A program made the translations under genes and the position numbers. From positions 1-21,153 of the forward strand of contig JAEDGK010000024.1 of NCBI GenBank assembly GCA_016297555.1: a stretch of DNA of 21,153 bases, given 5' to 3'. Below are positions 1 to 11,215 of this stretch, piece by piece. Below the pieces are notes generated by a model that worked only from the letters and a program-made list of their open reading frames with translations, was not told the DNA's origin and did no database searches. The DNA comes from Clostridiaceae bacterium (GTDB lineage Bacteria; Bacillota; Clostridia; Oscillospirales; Acutalibacteraceae). Within the stretch, counting starts at the first letter, position 1; each line of letters opens with the position of its first letter.

Positions 1-983
1 ACGGAAACAAGGGCGTTGTTTCAAGAATTCTTCCGCAGGAGGATATGCCCTTCCTGCCCGACGGCACACCGCTTGATATAGTTCTTAATCCTCTGGGCGT
101 TCCCTCCCGAATGAATATCGGTCAGGTTCTTGAGGTTCACCTCGGCTTTGCCGCAAGAGCTCTCGGCATCAATGTTATGACGCCCGTTTTCGACGGCGCG
201 CATGAAGATGATATTACCGAAGCTTTCAAGGAAGCAAACCGTGTAGCAATGGAAGAAGCGGAAAAGAGAGCGCTTGAAAAGGGCGAGGAGTTTGACCCCT
301 CAACCGTTCCTCAGCTCAGACTTGACGGCAAAACAATCCTTACGGACGGCAGAACGGGCAGAACATTCGACAACCCCGTAACCGTCGGTATAATGTATTA
401 TCTCAAGCTCCATCACCTTGTTGACGATAAGATTCATGCCCGTTCAACGGGTCCCTACTCGCTGGTTACTCAGCAGCCTTTGGGCGGTAAAGCTCAGTTC
501 GGCGGTCAGCGTTTCGGCGAAATGGAAGTTTGGGCTCTTGAAGCTTACGGCGCGGCTTACACCCTTCAGGAAATCCTGACGGTCAAGTCCGACGATGTTG
601 TAGGCAGAGTAAAGACCTACGAGGCTATCGTTAAGGGCAAAAATGTTCCCACACCGGGTATTCCCGAATCATTCAAGGTTCTCATCAAGGAGCTTCAGGC
701 TCTTGCGCTTGATGTTAAGGTTCTTGATGAAAACGATGAGGAAATCGATCTCCGTCAGTCATTCGACAATGACGACGTCGGCTTTGTTACCGACGATAAG
801 GCGTTCCAGAGCGTAAATGACGCCGAGCAGAGCGACGAATTTATGATTGATGAAGACAGTGAGGATAATGATATCTTCATCAGAGATATTGATGACGACG
901 AAGCATTCGACGATCTTCAGGAAGACTTGGATGTTGACGATTTCGGTCTTGATTTTGAACCCTCGGAGGACGATTATGAATAA
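1..983 (+). CDS. rpoB: RNA polymerase beta subunit, C-terminal part (5' end outside window)
   Basis: This is the C-terminal ~327 residues of the beta subunit of DNA-directed RNA polymerase. The frame is open from the first base (codons in phase from position 3), so the gene starts upstream; the ATG at 45 is internal. The segment matches the conserved C-terminus of the family: GNKGVVSRILPQEDMPFLPD, then NPLGVPSRMNIGQVLE, and later GGKAQFGGQRFGEMEVWALE, the region that docks on beta'. From position 726 the protein ends in an 85-residue tail with 39 Asp/Glu and only three Lys/Arg. Acidic tails of variable length occur in Firmicutes RpoB, but this one is long. rpoC follows after 42 bases, an operon arrangement. 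Identification is certain; only the function of the tail is open. Confidence 0.99.
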   Translation, partial: GNKGVVSRILPQEDMPFLPDGTPLDIVLNPLGVPSRMNIGQVLEVHLGFAARALGINVMTPVFDGAHEDDITEAFKEANRVAMEEAEKRALEKGEEFDPSTVPQLRLDGKTILTDGRTGRTFDNPVTVGIMYYLKLHHLVDDKIHARSTGPYSLVTQQPLGGKAQFGGQRFGEMEVWALEAYGAAYTLQEILTVKSDDVVGRVKTYEAIVKGKNVPTPGIPESFKVLIKELQALALDVKVLDENDEEIDLRQSFDNDDVGFVTDDKAFQSVNDAEQSDEFMIDEDSEDNDIFIRDIDDDEAFDDLQEDLDVDDFGLDFEPSEDDYE

Positions 984-1025
984 TCGCCGTTTTCCAAAAG
1001 TAATTTACGGAAGGGGCAGCGTTTA

Positions 1026-4733
<3,708 letters not shown>

Positions 4734-4748
4734 TTTTTGTAGAAAGTG

Positions 4749-4778
4749 TTGACAAACAGAGATTACTTGTGTTAAAAT
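4749..4778 (+). promoter_or_regulatory. Promoter for rpsL-rpsG-fusA
   Basis: A consensus -35 TTGACA (4749-4754) and -10 TAAAAT (4773-4778) are separated by 18 bases, with TG one base before the -10 (extended -10). It lies in the rpoC-rpsL gap, so the ribosomal/elongation-factor genes can be transcribed independently of rpoBC. Seen in sequence; transcription start not shown. Confidence 0.8.
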
Positions 4779-4795
4779 ACAAAATTGTGGTGTTC

Positions 4796-4828
4796 GGAAT
4801 CCCGCGTCTTTCAAAAGGCGCGGATTCC
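4796..4828 (+). promoter_or_regulatory. Stable hairpin in rpsL leader RNA
   Basis: GGAATCC (4796-4802) pairs with GGATTCC (4822-4828). After one bulged C at 4803, GCG pairs with CGC and a further four pairs (one G.U) close a TCAA loop: 14 pairs in all. No U-run follows, so it is not a normal terminator. It sits in the leader between promoter and ribosome binding site, and could be a regulatory or stability element. The role is inference. Confidence 0.55.
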
Positions 4829-4851
4829 TGCGCGATATAATTTTAAAAGAA

Positions 4852-4856
4852 AGGAG
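4852..4856 (+). promoter_or_regulatory. Ribosome binding site fixing the rpsL TTG start
   Basis: AGGAG lies 8 bases before TTG 4865. The nearby ATG at 4860 is in another frame and too close to the site, so the TTG is the start. Confidence 0.8.
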
Positions 4857-4864
4857 AGAATGTT

Positions 4865-5287
4865 TTGCCTACCTTTAATCAGCTTGTTCGTAACGGAAGG
4901 GAAACACTTGAAAGAAAGCCCAAGGCTCCCGCTCTGTTGAAGGGTCTCAACTCCAAGAAGAATGTTCTTACGGATCAGGATTCTCCTCAGAAGCGCGGCG
5001 TTTGCACCGCTGTTAAGACTGCAACCCCCAAAAAGCCCAACTCGGCTCTGCGTAAAATTGCCAGAGTTCGTCTGACAAACGGCATCGAGGTTTCAGCTTA
5101 TATCCCCGGCGTCGGCCACAACCTTCAGGAACACTCCGTCGTTCTTATCCGCGGCGGCCGTGTTAAGGACCTTCCCGGTGTGCGTTACCACATCATCCGC
5201 GGCACTCTTGATACCCAGGGCGTTAACGGCAGAATGCAGGCTCGCTCCAAGTACGGTGCGAAGCGTCCCAAGGCAGCAAAGAAATAA
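4865..5287 (+). CDS. rpsL: 30S ribosomal protein S12, TTG start
   Basis: Ribosomal protein S12 of 140 residues forms part of the decoding centre of the small subunit. The protein reads MPTFNQLVRNGRETL at the N-terminus, the usual S12 start, and contains PQKRGVCTAVKTATPKKPNS and GRVKDLPGVRYHIIRGTLDT. The lysines whose change gives streptomycin resistance in other bacteria are present (K56, equivalent to E. coli K43, and K101, equivalent to K88), so a streptomycin-sensitive S12 is expected. The insertion between N-terminus and PQKRGVCT is the longer Gram-positive form (about 138 residues in Bacillus). The start codon is TTG, with a well-placed AGGAG. It is the first gene of the str operon, 77 bases after the TTGACA/TAAAAT promoter and a leader hairpin. 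Confidence 0.98.
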   Translation: MPTFNQLVRNGRETLERKPKAPALLKGLNSKKNVLTDQDSPQKRGVCTAVKTATPKKPNSALRKIARVRLTNGIEVSAYIPGVGHNLQEHSVVLIRGGRVKDLPGVRYHIIRGTLDTQGVNGRMQARSKYGAKRPKAAKK

Positions 5288-5441
5288 GTTCCGCAGCAAA
5301 TCATTTGAGACAAATCTTCTTGCAGGCTGAAAAAGCAAAAGCTTTTCGACCAATGTAAGGGTATATTATATAGATATAGTATGCCTCAGCGTTGGCGCCA
5401 CGGGAATTTGTCACTCGAGTACCTATGATATCATTATTATG

Positions 5442-5448
5442 AAGGAGG
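5442..5448 (+). promoter_or_regulatory. Ribosome binding site fixing the rpsG GTG start
   Basis: AAGGAGG lies 8 bases before GTG 5457. An in-frame ATG at 5439 precedes it, but starting there would put the binding site inside the coding region and add six residues not found in S7. Confidence 0.85.
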
Positions 5449-5456
5449 GAAGCGAA

Positions 5457-5927
5457 GTGCCAAGAAGAGGCAATACAGCAAAACGTGAAGTTTTGCCTGA
5501 TCCGCTTTACAACTCAAAACTTGTCACCCGTCTTATCAACAATGTTATGTATGACGGTAAGAAGGGTGTAGCTCAGAAGATCGTTTACGATGCTTTTGAC
5601 ATTATCAAAGAAAAAACAGGCAAAGAACCCCTTGAGGTTTTTGAGGCAGCAATGGAAAATGTTATGCCCGTGCTTGAGGTTAAGGCTCGCCGTGTCGGCG
5701 GTGCTACCTATCAGGTTCCCATTGAGGTTCGCCCCGAGAGAAGACAGACTCTCGGTCTGCGTTGGATAACTCTTTACAGCCGTCAGCGTTCCGAAAGAAC
5801 AATGAAGGAAAGACTTGCCAACGAAATCATCGATGCGGTTAACTCAACAGGTTCCGCATTCAAGAAGCGCGAAGATACTCACAAGATGGCAGAGGCCAAC
5901 AAGGCATTTGCACATTTCAGATGGTAA
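5457..5927 (+). CDS. rpsG: 30S ribosomal protein S7, GTG start
   Basis: Ribosomal protein S7, 156 residues, binds the 3' major domain of 16S rRNA and nucleates assembly of the head of the small subunit. The N-terminus MPRRGNTAKREVLPDP and the internal RRVGGATYQVPIEV are diagnostic, and 156 residues is the normal length in Firmicutes. I place the start at GTG 5457 rather than the in-frame ATG 5439, because AAGGAGG at 5442-5448 is correctly spaced for the GTG and the protein then begins exactly like other S7 proteins. The 169-base gap from rpsL is unusually long for this operon. It holds an A+T-rich stretch (5361-5380) and a small GAAAAAGC/GCTTTTC hairpin near 5329-5347, but no clear promoter or terminator. 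fusA follows after 45 bases. Confidence 0.98.
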   Translation: MPRRGNTAKREVLPDPLYNSKLVTRLINNVMYDGKKGVAQKIVYDAFDIIKEKTGKEPLEVFEAAMENVMPVLEVKARRVGGATYQVPIEVRPERRQTLGLRWITLYSRQRSERTMKERLANEIIDAVNSTGSAFKKREDTHKMAEANKAFAHFRW

Positions 5928-5972
5928 TCTGCGCATAATAAAGCTATATTTTGAAATTATTCGGAGGTTTTT

Positions 5973-8039
5973 ATGCCAAGACAGGTATCTCTTGAGATGA
6001 CCAGAAACATTGGTATCATGGCGCACATTGACGCCGGCAAAACAACCACAACAGAGCGTATCCTGTTCTATACAGGAAAAACTCATAAAATAGGCGAAAC
6101 GCACGATGGCGCCGCAACAATGGACTGGATGGAGCAGGAGCAGGAGCGTGGTATCACTATCACATCTGCTGCTACCACCTGTTTTTGGAAGGGCCACCGC
6201 ATAAACATCATTGACACACCGGGTCACGTTGACTTCACTGTTGAGGTTGAGCGTTCACTTAGAGTTCTTGACGGTTCGGTTACGGTTCTTTGTGCAAAGG
6301 GCGGCGTTGAGCCCCAGTCCGAAACTGTTTGGAGACAGGCGGACAAGTACCATGTTCCCAGAATGGTCTATGTTAATAAGATGGACATTATGGGCGCCGA
6401 TTTTTACCGCGTTATCGATATGATGAAAGAACGCCTTAAATGCAATGCGGTTCCCATTCAGCTCCCGATAGGCGCTGAAGCTGATTTCAAGGGCATCATT
6501 GACCTTGTTATTATGAAAGCCTACTATTATAACGATGACCTCGGCGTTGACATCACGGTAACCGATATCCCCGATGATATGAAAGAGCTTGCTCAGAAAT
6601 ATCATGACGAGCTTATCGAGCATGTTGCCGAGCAGGATGACGCTCTGCTTGAGAAGTATTTCGAGGGCGAGGAGCTGACTATTGACGAAATCAAGTCATG
6701 CATCAGAAAGTCAACTCTTGCTAACCATATGGTTCCCGTTGTTTGCGGCACTTCCTACCGCAACAAGGGCGTTCAGCTTCTGCTTGACGCAGTTGTTGAC
6801 TATATGCCCGCTCCCACGGATGTTCCCGCTATCAAGGGCGTTAATCCCAAGACCGATGAGGAAGAGGTAAGACATTCTTCCGACGATGAGCCTTTTGCAG
6901 CTCTCGCTTTCAAGATTGCAACCGACCCCTTTGTCGGCAAGCTCTGCTTCTTCAGAGTTTATTCAGGTAAGGTTGAAACCGGCAGCTCGGTTTACAACTC
7001 CACCAAAGATACAAACGAGCGCATGGGAAGAATTCTTCAGATGCACTCAAACCACAGGCAGGATATCGATTGCTGCTATGCAGGCGATATCGCAGCCTGC
7101 GTAGGCGTTAAGCAGACCACAACCGGCGACACGCTTTGCGATGCAAAGCATCCCATTATTCTCGAATCAATGGAATTCCCCGAGCCCGTTATCAGAGTTG
7201 CCATCGAGCCCAAGACCAAAGCAGGTCAGGAGAAGATGAGCATTGCTCTTGCAAAGCTCGCGGAGGAAGACCCCACCTTCAAGTGCTATACCGACGAGGA
7301 AACGGGTCAGACCATTATTGCAGGTATGGGTGAGCTTCACCTTGAAATCATCGTTGACAGAATGTTGCGTGAATTCAGAGTAGAAGCAAATGTCGGCAAG
7401 CCTCAGGTTGCTTACCGCGAGACCATCACCAAGCCCGCAGACTCCGACACGAAGTATTCGCGTCAGTCAGGCGGTAAAGGTCAGTACGGTCATGTTAAAA
7501 TCAAAATCGAGCCCAACCCCGAAAAGGGCTTCGAGTTTGTTAACAACATTGTCGGCGGCGCAATTCCCAAGGAATATTTCAACGCCATCGAAGCGGGTAT
7601 CAAGGGAGCTATGCTCTCCGGTGTTCTCGCAGGCTTCAATGTTGTTGATGTAAAGGTTACTCTTTACGACGGTTCTTATCACGAGGTTGACTCCTCTGAA
7701 ATGGCGTTCAAGATTGCCGCTTCAATGGCTTTCAAGGATGCTATGAAGAAGGCAGGACCCGTTCTTATGGAGCCCATTATGAAAACATCCGTTATCGTTC
7801 CCGATGAATATATGGGCGATGTTATCGGCGATATCAATGCTCGCCGCGGTATGATTCAGGGCACAGAGGCAAGAACCGGAGCTATCCAGATTAACGCATT
7901 TATCCCGCTTTCAAATATGTTCGGCTATGCTACCGCACTGCGCTCAAAAACTCAGGGCAGAGGTCAGTATGTTATGGAGCCCAGCCATTATACTGAGGTT
8001 CCCAAGTCAATCGCCGAGAAAATTGTCAGCGAAAGATAA
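5973..8039 (+). CDS. fusA: Translation elongation factor G
   Basis: EF-G (688 residues) is the GTPase that drives ribosomal translocation and, with the recycling factor, subunit splitting. GTP-binding motifs are in order: AHIDAGKT (17-24), the RGITI switch I segment, DTPGH (81-85) and NKMD (135-138). Downstream domains include GMGELHLEII and the domain IV sequence SGGKGQYGHVKIKIEP, ending with the conserved RGQYVMEPSHYTEVP. Length and motifs fit canonical EF-G rather than a tetracycline-resistance paralogue. ATG 5973 has GGAGG at 5962-5966. It is the third gene of the rpsL-rpsG-fusA operon. A hairpin and a separate promoter for tuf follow its stop. Confidence 0.98.
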   Translation: MPRQVSLEMTRNIGIMAHIDAGKTTTTERILFYTGKTHKIGETHDGAATMDWMEQEQERGITITSAATTCFWKGHRINIIDTPGHVDFTVEVERSLRVLDGSVTVLCAKGGVEPQSETVWRQADKYHVPRMVYVNKMDIMGADFYRVIDMMKERLKCNAVPIQLPIGAEADFKGIIDLVIMKAYYYNDDLGVDITVTDIPDDMKELAQKYHDELIEHVAEQDDALLEKYFEGEELTIDEIKSCIRKSTLANHMVPVVCGTSYRNKGVQLLLDAVVDYMPAPTDVPAIKGVNPKTDEEEVRHSSDDEPFAALAFKIATDPFVGKLCFFRVYSGKVETGSSVYNSTKDTNERMGRILQMHSNHRQDIDCCYAGDIAACVGVKQTTTGDTLCDAKHPIILESMEFPEPVIRVAIEPKTKAGQEKMSIALAKLAEEDPTFKCYTDEETGQTIIAGMGELHLEIIVDRMLREFRVEANVGKPQVAYRETITKPADSDTKYSRQSGGKGQYGHVKIKIEPNPEKGFEFVNNIVGGAIPKEYFNAIEAGIKGAMLSGVLAGFNVVDVKVTLYDGSYHEVDSSEMAFKIAASMAFKDAMKKAGPVLMEPIMKTSVIVPDEYMGDVIGDINARRGMIQGTEARTGAIQINAFIPLSNMFGYATALRSKTQGRGQYVMEPSHYTEVPKSIAEKIVSER

Positions 8040-8060
8040 TTTGTTTTGTTAATTTTTAAA

Positions 8061-8083
8061 AAAGGCTTGAAATTTAAGCCTTT
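8061..8083 (+). terminator. Weak terminator-like hairpin between fusA and tuf
   Basis: AAAGGCTT (8061-8068) pairs perfectly with AAGCCTTT (8076-8083) around a 7-base segment, preceded by six A and followed by TTTACTTGTT. The U-run is broken, so termination would be partial at best. The tuf -35 box (8067-8072) lies inside this hairpin. Confidence 0.45.
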
Positions 8084-8095
8084 ACTTGTTAAAAT
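8067..8095 (+). promoter_or_regulatory. Promoter for tuf
   Basis: -35 TTGAAA (8067-8072) and -10 TAAAAT (8090-8095) are separated by 17 bases, with TG one base before the -10. This gives tuf its own promoter as well as possible read-through from fusA. Confidence 0.75.
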
Positions 8096-8099
8096 GTAA

Positions 8100-8115
8100 C
8101 CATGCGACTGCATGG
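8100..8115 (+). repeat. Perfect inverted repeat at the predicted tuf transcription start
   Basis: CCATGC (8100-8105), GACT loop, GCATGG (8110-8115). The repeat covers the expected start of transcription, about 7 bases after the -10. It could be a 5' end-stabilising hairpin or an operator; which one cannot be told from sequence. Confidence 0.5.
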
Positions 8116-8151
8116 ATATAACTTGCTTAATTAAAAGGGAGGAAAAACACA

Positions 8152-9351
8152 ATGGCAAAAGCACATTTTGAACGCACCAAGCCCCATGTAAACATTGGTA
8201 CAATCGGTCACGTTGACCACGGTAAGACTACTCTTACAGCTGCTATCACAAAGACCCTTGCTATGAAGGGCGGCGCAGCATTCGTTGATTATGCAAACAT
8301 CGATAAGGCTCCCGAAGAGAGAGAGCGTGGTATTACAATCAATACTGCTCACGTTGAGTACGAAACAGAGAGCCGTCACTATGCACACGTTGACTGCCCG
8401 GGTCATGCTGACTACATCAAGAACATGATCACCGGCGCTGCTCAGATGGACGGCGCTATCCTCGTTATCGCTGCTACCGACGGCCCCATGGCTCAGACAA
8501 AAGAGCACCTTCTTCTTGCCCGTCAGGTTGGCGTTCCCAAGATCATCGTTTTCATGAACAAGGTTGACCAGGTTGACGATCCCGAGCTCCTTGAGCTTGT
8601 TGAGATGGAAATCCGTGAGACTCTTGCTGAGTACGGCTTCGATGAGGAAGCTCCCATCATCAAGGGCTCCGCTCTTAAAGCACTTGAGTATGACGGCGGC
8701 GATGTAAACGCTCCTGAGCTTGCACCCATCTGGGAGCTCATGGACGCTGTTGACAGCTACATTCCCACTCCTGACCGTAAGGCAGACCTTCCCTTCCTTA
8801 TGCCCGTTGAGGACGTATTCACCATCACAGGCCGCGGCACCGTTGCTACCGGCAGAGTTGAGCGTGGACAGCTTAAGACAGGCGAAGAAGTTGAAATCGT
8901 TGGTCTTACCGATGAGAAGAGAAAGACAGTTGTTACCGGTATCGAGATGTTCCGCAAGATCCTCGATTACGCTGAGGCAGGCGACAACATCGGCGCACTC
9001 CTTCGTGGTGTTCAGAGAACAGAGATTGAGCGCGGTCAGGTTCTTGCAAAGCCCGGTTCAATTCATCCCCACACCAAGTTCAAGGGTCAGGTTTATGTTC
9101 TGACTAAGGATGAGGGCGGCCGTCACACACCGTTCTTCAACAACTATCGTCCTCAGTTCTATTTCAGAACTACCGACGTTACAGGCGTTATCTCACTTCC
9201 CGAGGGAACTGAGATGTGCATGCCCGGCGATAACGTTGATATGGATGTTGAGCTTATCACTCCCATCGCTATTGAAAAAGGTCTTCGCTTCGCTATCCGT
9301 GAAGGCGGCAGAACCGTTGGTTCAGGCGTTGTTATCGATATCGCTGAATAA
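8152..9351 (+). CDS. tuf: Translation elongation factor Tu
   Basis: EF-Tu, 399 residues, delivers aminoacyl-tRNA to the ribosome as a GTP complex. GTPase motifs are GHVDHGKT (19-26), RERGITI (57-63), DCPGH (81-85) and NKVD (136-139). Domains 2 and 3 follow, with VFTITGRGTVATGRVERG and the C-terminal GGRTVGSGVV. Length matches the family (about 395-400). ATG 8152 is preceded by AGGGAGG (8136-8142). Codon use is very regular, as expected for a highly expressed gene. Its own promoter at 8067-8095 and a strong terminator at 9369-9396 make it a separable unit at the end of the str cluster. Only one tuf copy is in the window. Confidence 0.99.
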   Translation: MAKAHFERTKPHVNIGTIGHVDHGKTTLTAAITKTLAMKGGAAFVDYANIDKAPEERERGITINTAHVEYETESRHYAHVDCPGHADYIKNMITGAAQMDGAILVIAATDGPMAQTKEHLLLARQVGVPKIIVFMNKVDQVDDPELLELVEMEIRETLAEYGFDEEAPIIKGSALKALEYDGGDVNAPELAPIWELMDAVDSYIPTPDRKADLPFLMPVEDVFTITGRGTVATGRVERGQLKTGEEVEIVGLTDEKRKTVVTGIEMFRKILDYAEAGDNIGALLRGVQRTEIERGQVLAKPGSIHPHTKFKGQVYVLTKDEGGRHTPFFNNYRPQFYFRTTDVTGVISLPEGTEMCMPGDNVDMDVELITPIAIEKGLRFAIREGGRTVGSGVVIDIAE

Positions 9352-9368
9352 TTAAAAATCAATTTTTG

Positions 9369-9396
9369 GGAGCAGTCGAAAGACTGCTCCTTTTTT
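9369..9396 (+). terminator. Rho-independent terminator of tuf
   Basis: GGAGCAGTC (9369-9377), a GAAA tetraloop, GACTGCTCC (9382-9390), then six T. A textbook intrinsic terminator. Confidence 0.95.
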
Positions 9397-9412
9397 AAGT
9401 TGCTGTAAAAGC

Positions 9413-9448
9413 AAACCGAGCCAAAGCATTTGCCTTGGCTCGGTTTTT
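9413..9448. terminator. Bidirectional terminator between tuf and the convergent operon
   Basis: AAACCGAGCCAA (9413-9424) pairs perfectly with TTGGCTCGGTTT (9435-9446). On the plus strand it is followed by further T residues. On the minus strand, where the upstream gene stops at 9447-9449, the hairpin is followed by GCTTTT. It probably ends the minus-strand operon and backs up the tuf terminator. Confidence 0.85.
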
Positions 9449-10469
9449 ATATAACCATATCTTTAATTATTTCAACACGGAAAACCGAAAAAATTTCGGC
9501 GTCAAGCGTGCTTGTGTCGCCGTCAAGAGGGAAATCAATAACCGCCGTTTTGACCTTCATACCCTCGCGCAAAGGAGCAAGGTCTGATTTGAGAAAGAAA
9601 GCCATGCAGGAGCTTCTCGGAACGGGAGGAGCGTCAAGCACGGATTTGAGCTTTATGTCAACGCTGATACCGTCGGCAGCTTCGTATTCAACTGCGGCAT
9701 AATATTTTCCTTTCGGGCAGAGCGGCGAAAAATCTTTTACGAATTTTCGGCGTTCCCGCTCGATTTCTTCGGACGAATAAATTTGACGAAACCGCTCATG
9801 TGTAAAAACCTTTTCCATTTCGGCATACATATCGATAAGTTTTGTTTCCCTTATATAAATACAATCGCCGTCAGGCAGGTCAAGCCTGTTTTCCTCGTTT
9901 CCGATTTTTAGCGAAACGGGTATTTCCGCAACACTTCGTATCGATTTGGGAGCAAATGACAGCGTTATATCGCCCGCAATTTCAGGGATATGCTCATATT
10001 CGCCGTCAAAGGTGATGTCGTTGATGTAATAATCGTCAAAAGAAATATACTCAAAACGCTCGCTTCTCCATCCCGCGCGGATAAATTCCGACAGCAGAAT
10101 GATTTCACTTTCGATGTCATTGCTGAGCAGAGTGCATTGTGCTTCGCCCGATTTCAGGGTAGTTTCGCCGCAGATAAGCTCCTTTATATGAATTGAAGGC
10201 TCAATGAAACGAATTTCAGCCTTTTCACATTCCCTGACGGTCTGTTCAGGCTCGCAGTTGAGGTCGAAGCTGTTCATAGCTTCGATTTCCGCCTGCTCTT
10301 TCAGGTCTCTGAGTGTTTCATTGTAGGTGAGAAGTACGCCGTGAAGCACATTTCCGCTGCGGTAAAACCCCGCAAGGTGACATTCCGTGTCGCCGAGCCT
10401 GAAATCCTTACCGATTATTTTAATCTCATTTATTTCCGAGAGGCGCTCGTATATTGCGTTTAAATTCAT
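9447..10469 (-). CDS. Uncharacterised 340-residue protein, last gene of minus-strand operon
   Basis: I do not recognise a family for this protein. It is 340 residues, acidic overall and without signal peptide or membrane segment, so probably cytoplasmic. The sequence suggests mixed alpha/beta: an N-terminal part with GKDFRLGDTECHLAGFYRSG, a helical stretch near 50-70 with many Glu/Lys, then mostly beta-type segments. A second helical region follows around 210-240 (MYAEMEKVFTHERFRQIY and SSEEIERERRKF). The start ATG overlaps the stop of the upstream SGNH-type gene by four bases (ATGA), so translation is probably coupled; the AGGA before it is very close to the ATG. It ends directly at the bidirectional terminator. 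Its place in the operon suggests a link to the envelope genes upstream, but that is inference only. Confidence 0.8.
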   Translation of the reverse strand: MNLNAIYERLSEINEIKIIGKDFRLGDTECHLAGFYRSGNVLHGVLLTYNETLRDLKEQAEIEAMNSFDLNCEPEQTVRECEKAEIRFIEPSIHIKELICGETTLKSGEAQCTLLSNDIESEIILLSEFIRAGWRSERFEYISFDDYYINDITFDGEYEHIPEIAGDITLSFAPKSIRSVAEIPVSLKIGNEENRLDLPDGDCIYIRETKLIDMYAEMEKVFTHERFRQIYSSEEIERERRKFVKDFSPLCPKGKYYAAVEYEAADGISVDIKLKSVLDAPPVPRSSCMAFFLKSDLAPLREGMKVKTAVIDFPLDGDTSTLDAEIFSVFRVEIIKDMVI

Positions 10470-11215
10470 TTCCTGATAATTCCTTCTTCAACTGCGGTGT
10501 GGGCGCATATTTTCAGCAGCTCGGTTATGCTTTTATCCGTATTCGGCAATACAAAACCGTTATCGTAAATGCTTTCACCGAAAATCATTTCATAAAAGCA
10601 CGCGCCTGCAAGGTAACAGCCCAAGTCATTGCCGTGGTATCCGTCTGCCGTCAGCCTGTCGCCGATTAGCGTTCCTCTTGCGGTCTGCCATGCTCTGCCG
10701 CTCGGAATAATCAAATCAATATCCGCCTCAAGAGCGGCGTTGACATTTGCCTCGGTCAGCGCGCGGTACATTTCCTGCCGGTCTCTGCCGTAATTTGCAA
10801 AAGCGGGGAGGTCACAGCCGCTTTCATATGCCCAGGTTTGATGAAGCATTATTCTGGCATTGGGCTGAACCATTCTGCAATATTCGGCAAGCTCGGAAAG
10901 ATAGGGAGAATAGCTTTCGGCAATTCCGCTCAGAGGGCTGCATTGCTGGAGAGTGATAACATCCCAATCCTCATCCTCAACCGCCTCGTGCAGAGCAACG
11001 CCGTCGGGGCGGTTCATTTCGGTTTCAAAGGGGAGATAAACCTCATAGATGTAATCGGTGTTTTCTTCGCGCCAATTTTTCCAATGCTGTTCAAGAGAAC
11101 AGCCTGCTATAAACAAATTGCAGAGAAGCAGCTCCTTGTCTGCCGCTTTTGCCATTTGCGGCAAAAATTTATGGGCGTTTGCGGAAAAGCTGTTGCCAAT
11201 TGAAAGAACATTCAT
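10466..11215 (-). CDS. DUF4886-type SGNH-hydrolase-like protein
   Basis: A 249-residue protein with the pattern of the SGNH hydrolase superfamily, most like the DUF4886 group. Block I is IGNSFS at 6-11 with candidate nucleophile S9, block II is the AGCS glycine (G38), block III is the LQQCS segment (Q90/Q91), and block V is DGYH with D191 and H194. SGNH proteins hydrolyse or transfer ester groups, often on polysaccharides; the substrate here cannot be read from sequence. There is no signal peptide, so it would act in the cytoplasm. ATG 11215 has GGAGG at 11222-11226 (minus strand) and overlaps the stop of the ligase-like gene by four bases; the same ATGA overlap joins it to the next gene. A role in modifying a glycan precursor is plausible but unproven. 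Confidence 0.85.
   Translation of the reverse strand: MNVLSIGNSFSANAHKFLPQMAKAADKELLLCNLFIAGCSLEQHWKNWREENTDYIYEVYLPFETEMNRPDGVALHEAVEDEDWDVITLQQCSPLSGIAESYSPYLSELAEYCRMVQPNARIMLHQTWAYESGCDLPAFANYGRDRQEMYRALTEANVNAALEADIDLIIPSGRAWQTARGTLIGDRLTADGYHGNDLGCYLAGACFYEMIFGESIYDNGFVLPNTDKSITELLKICAHTAVEEGIIRK

Noticed and set aside
5439..5456. ATG 5439 as start of rpsG
   Set aside because: It adds six residues that are in fact the ribosome binding site; S7 proteins begin at the GTG (MPRRGN).
8131..8508. Minus-strand open frame opposite the 5' end of tuf
   Set aside because: Shadow of the strongly biased tuf coding sequence; no start signals.
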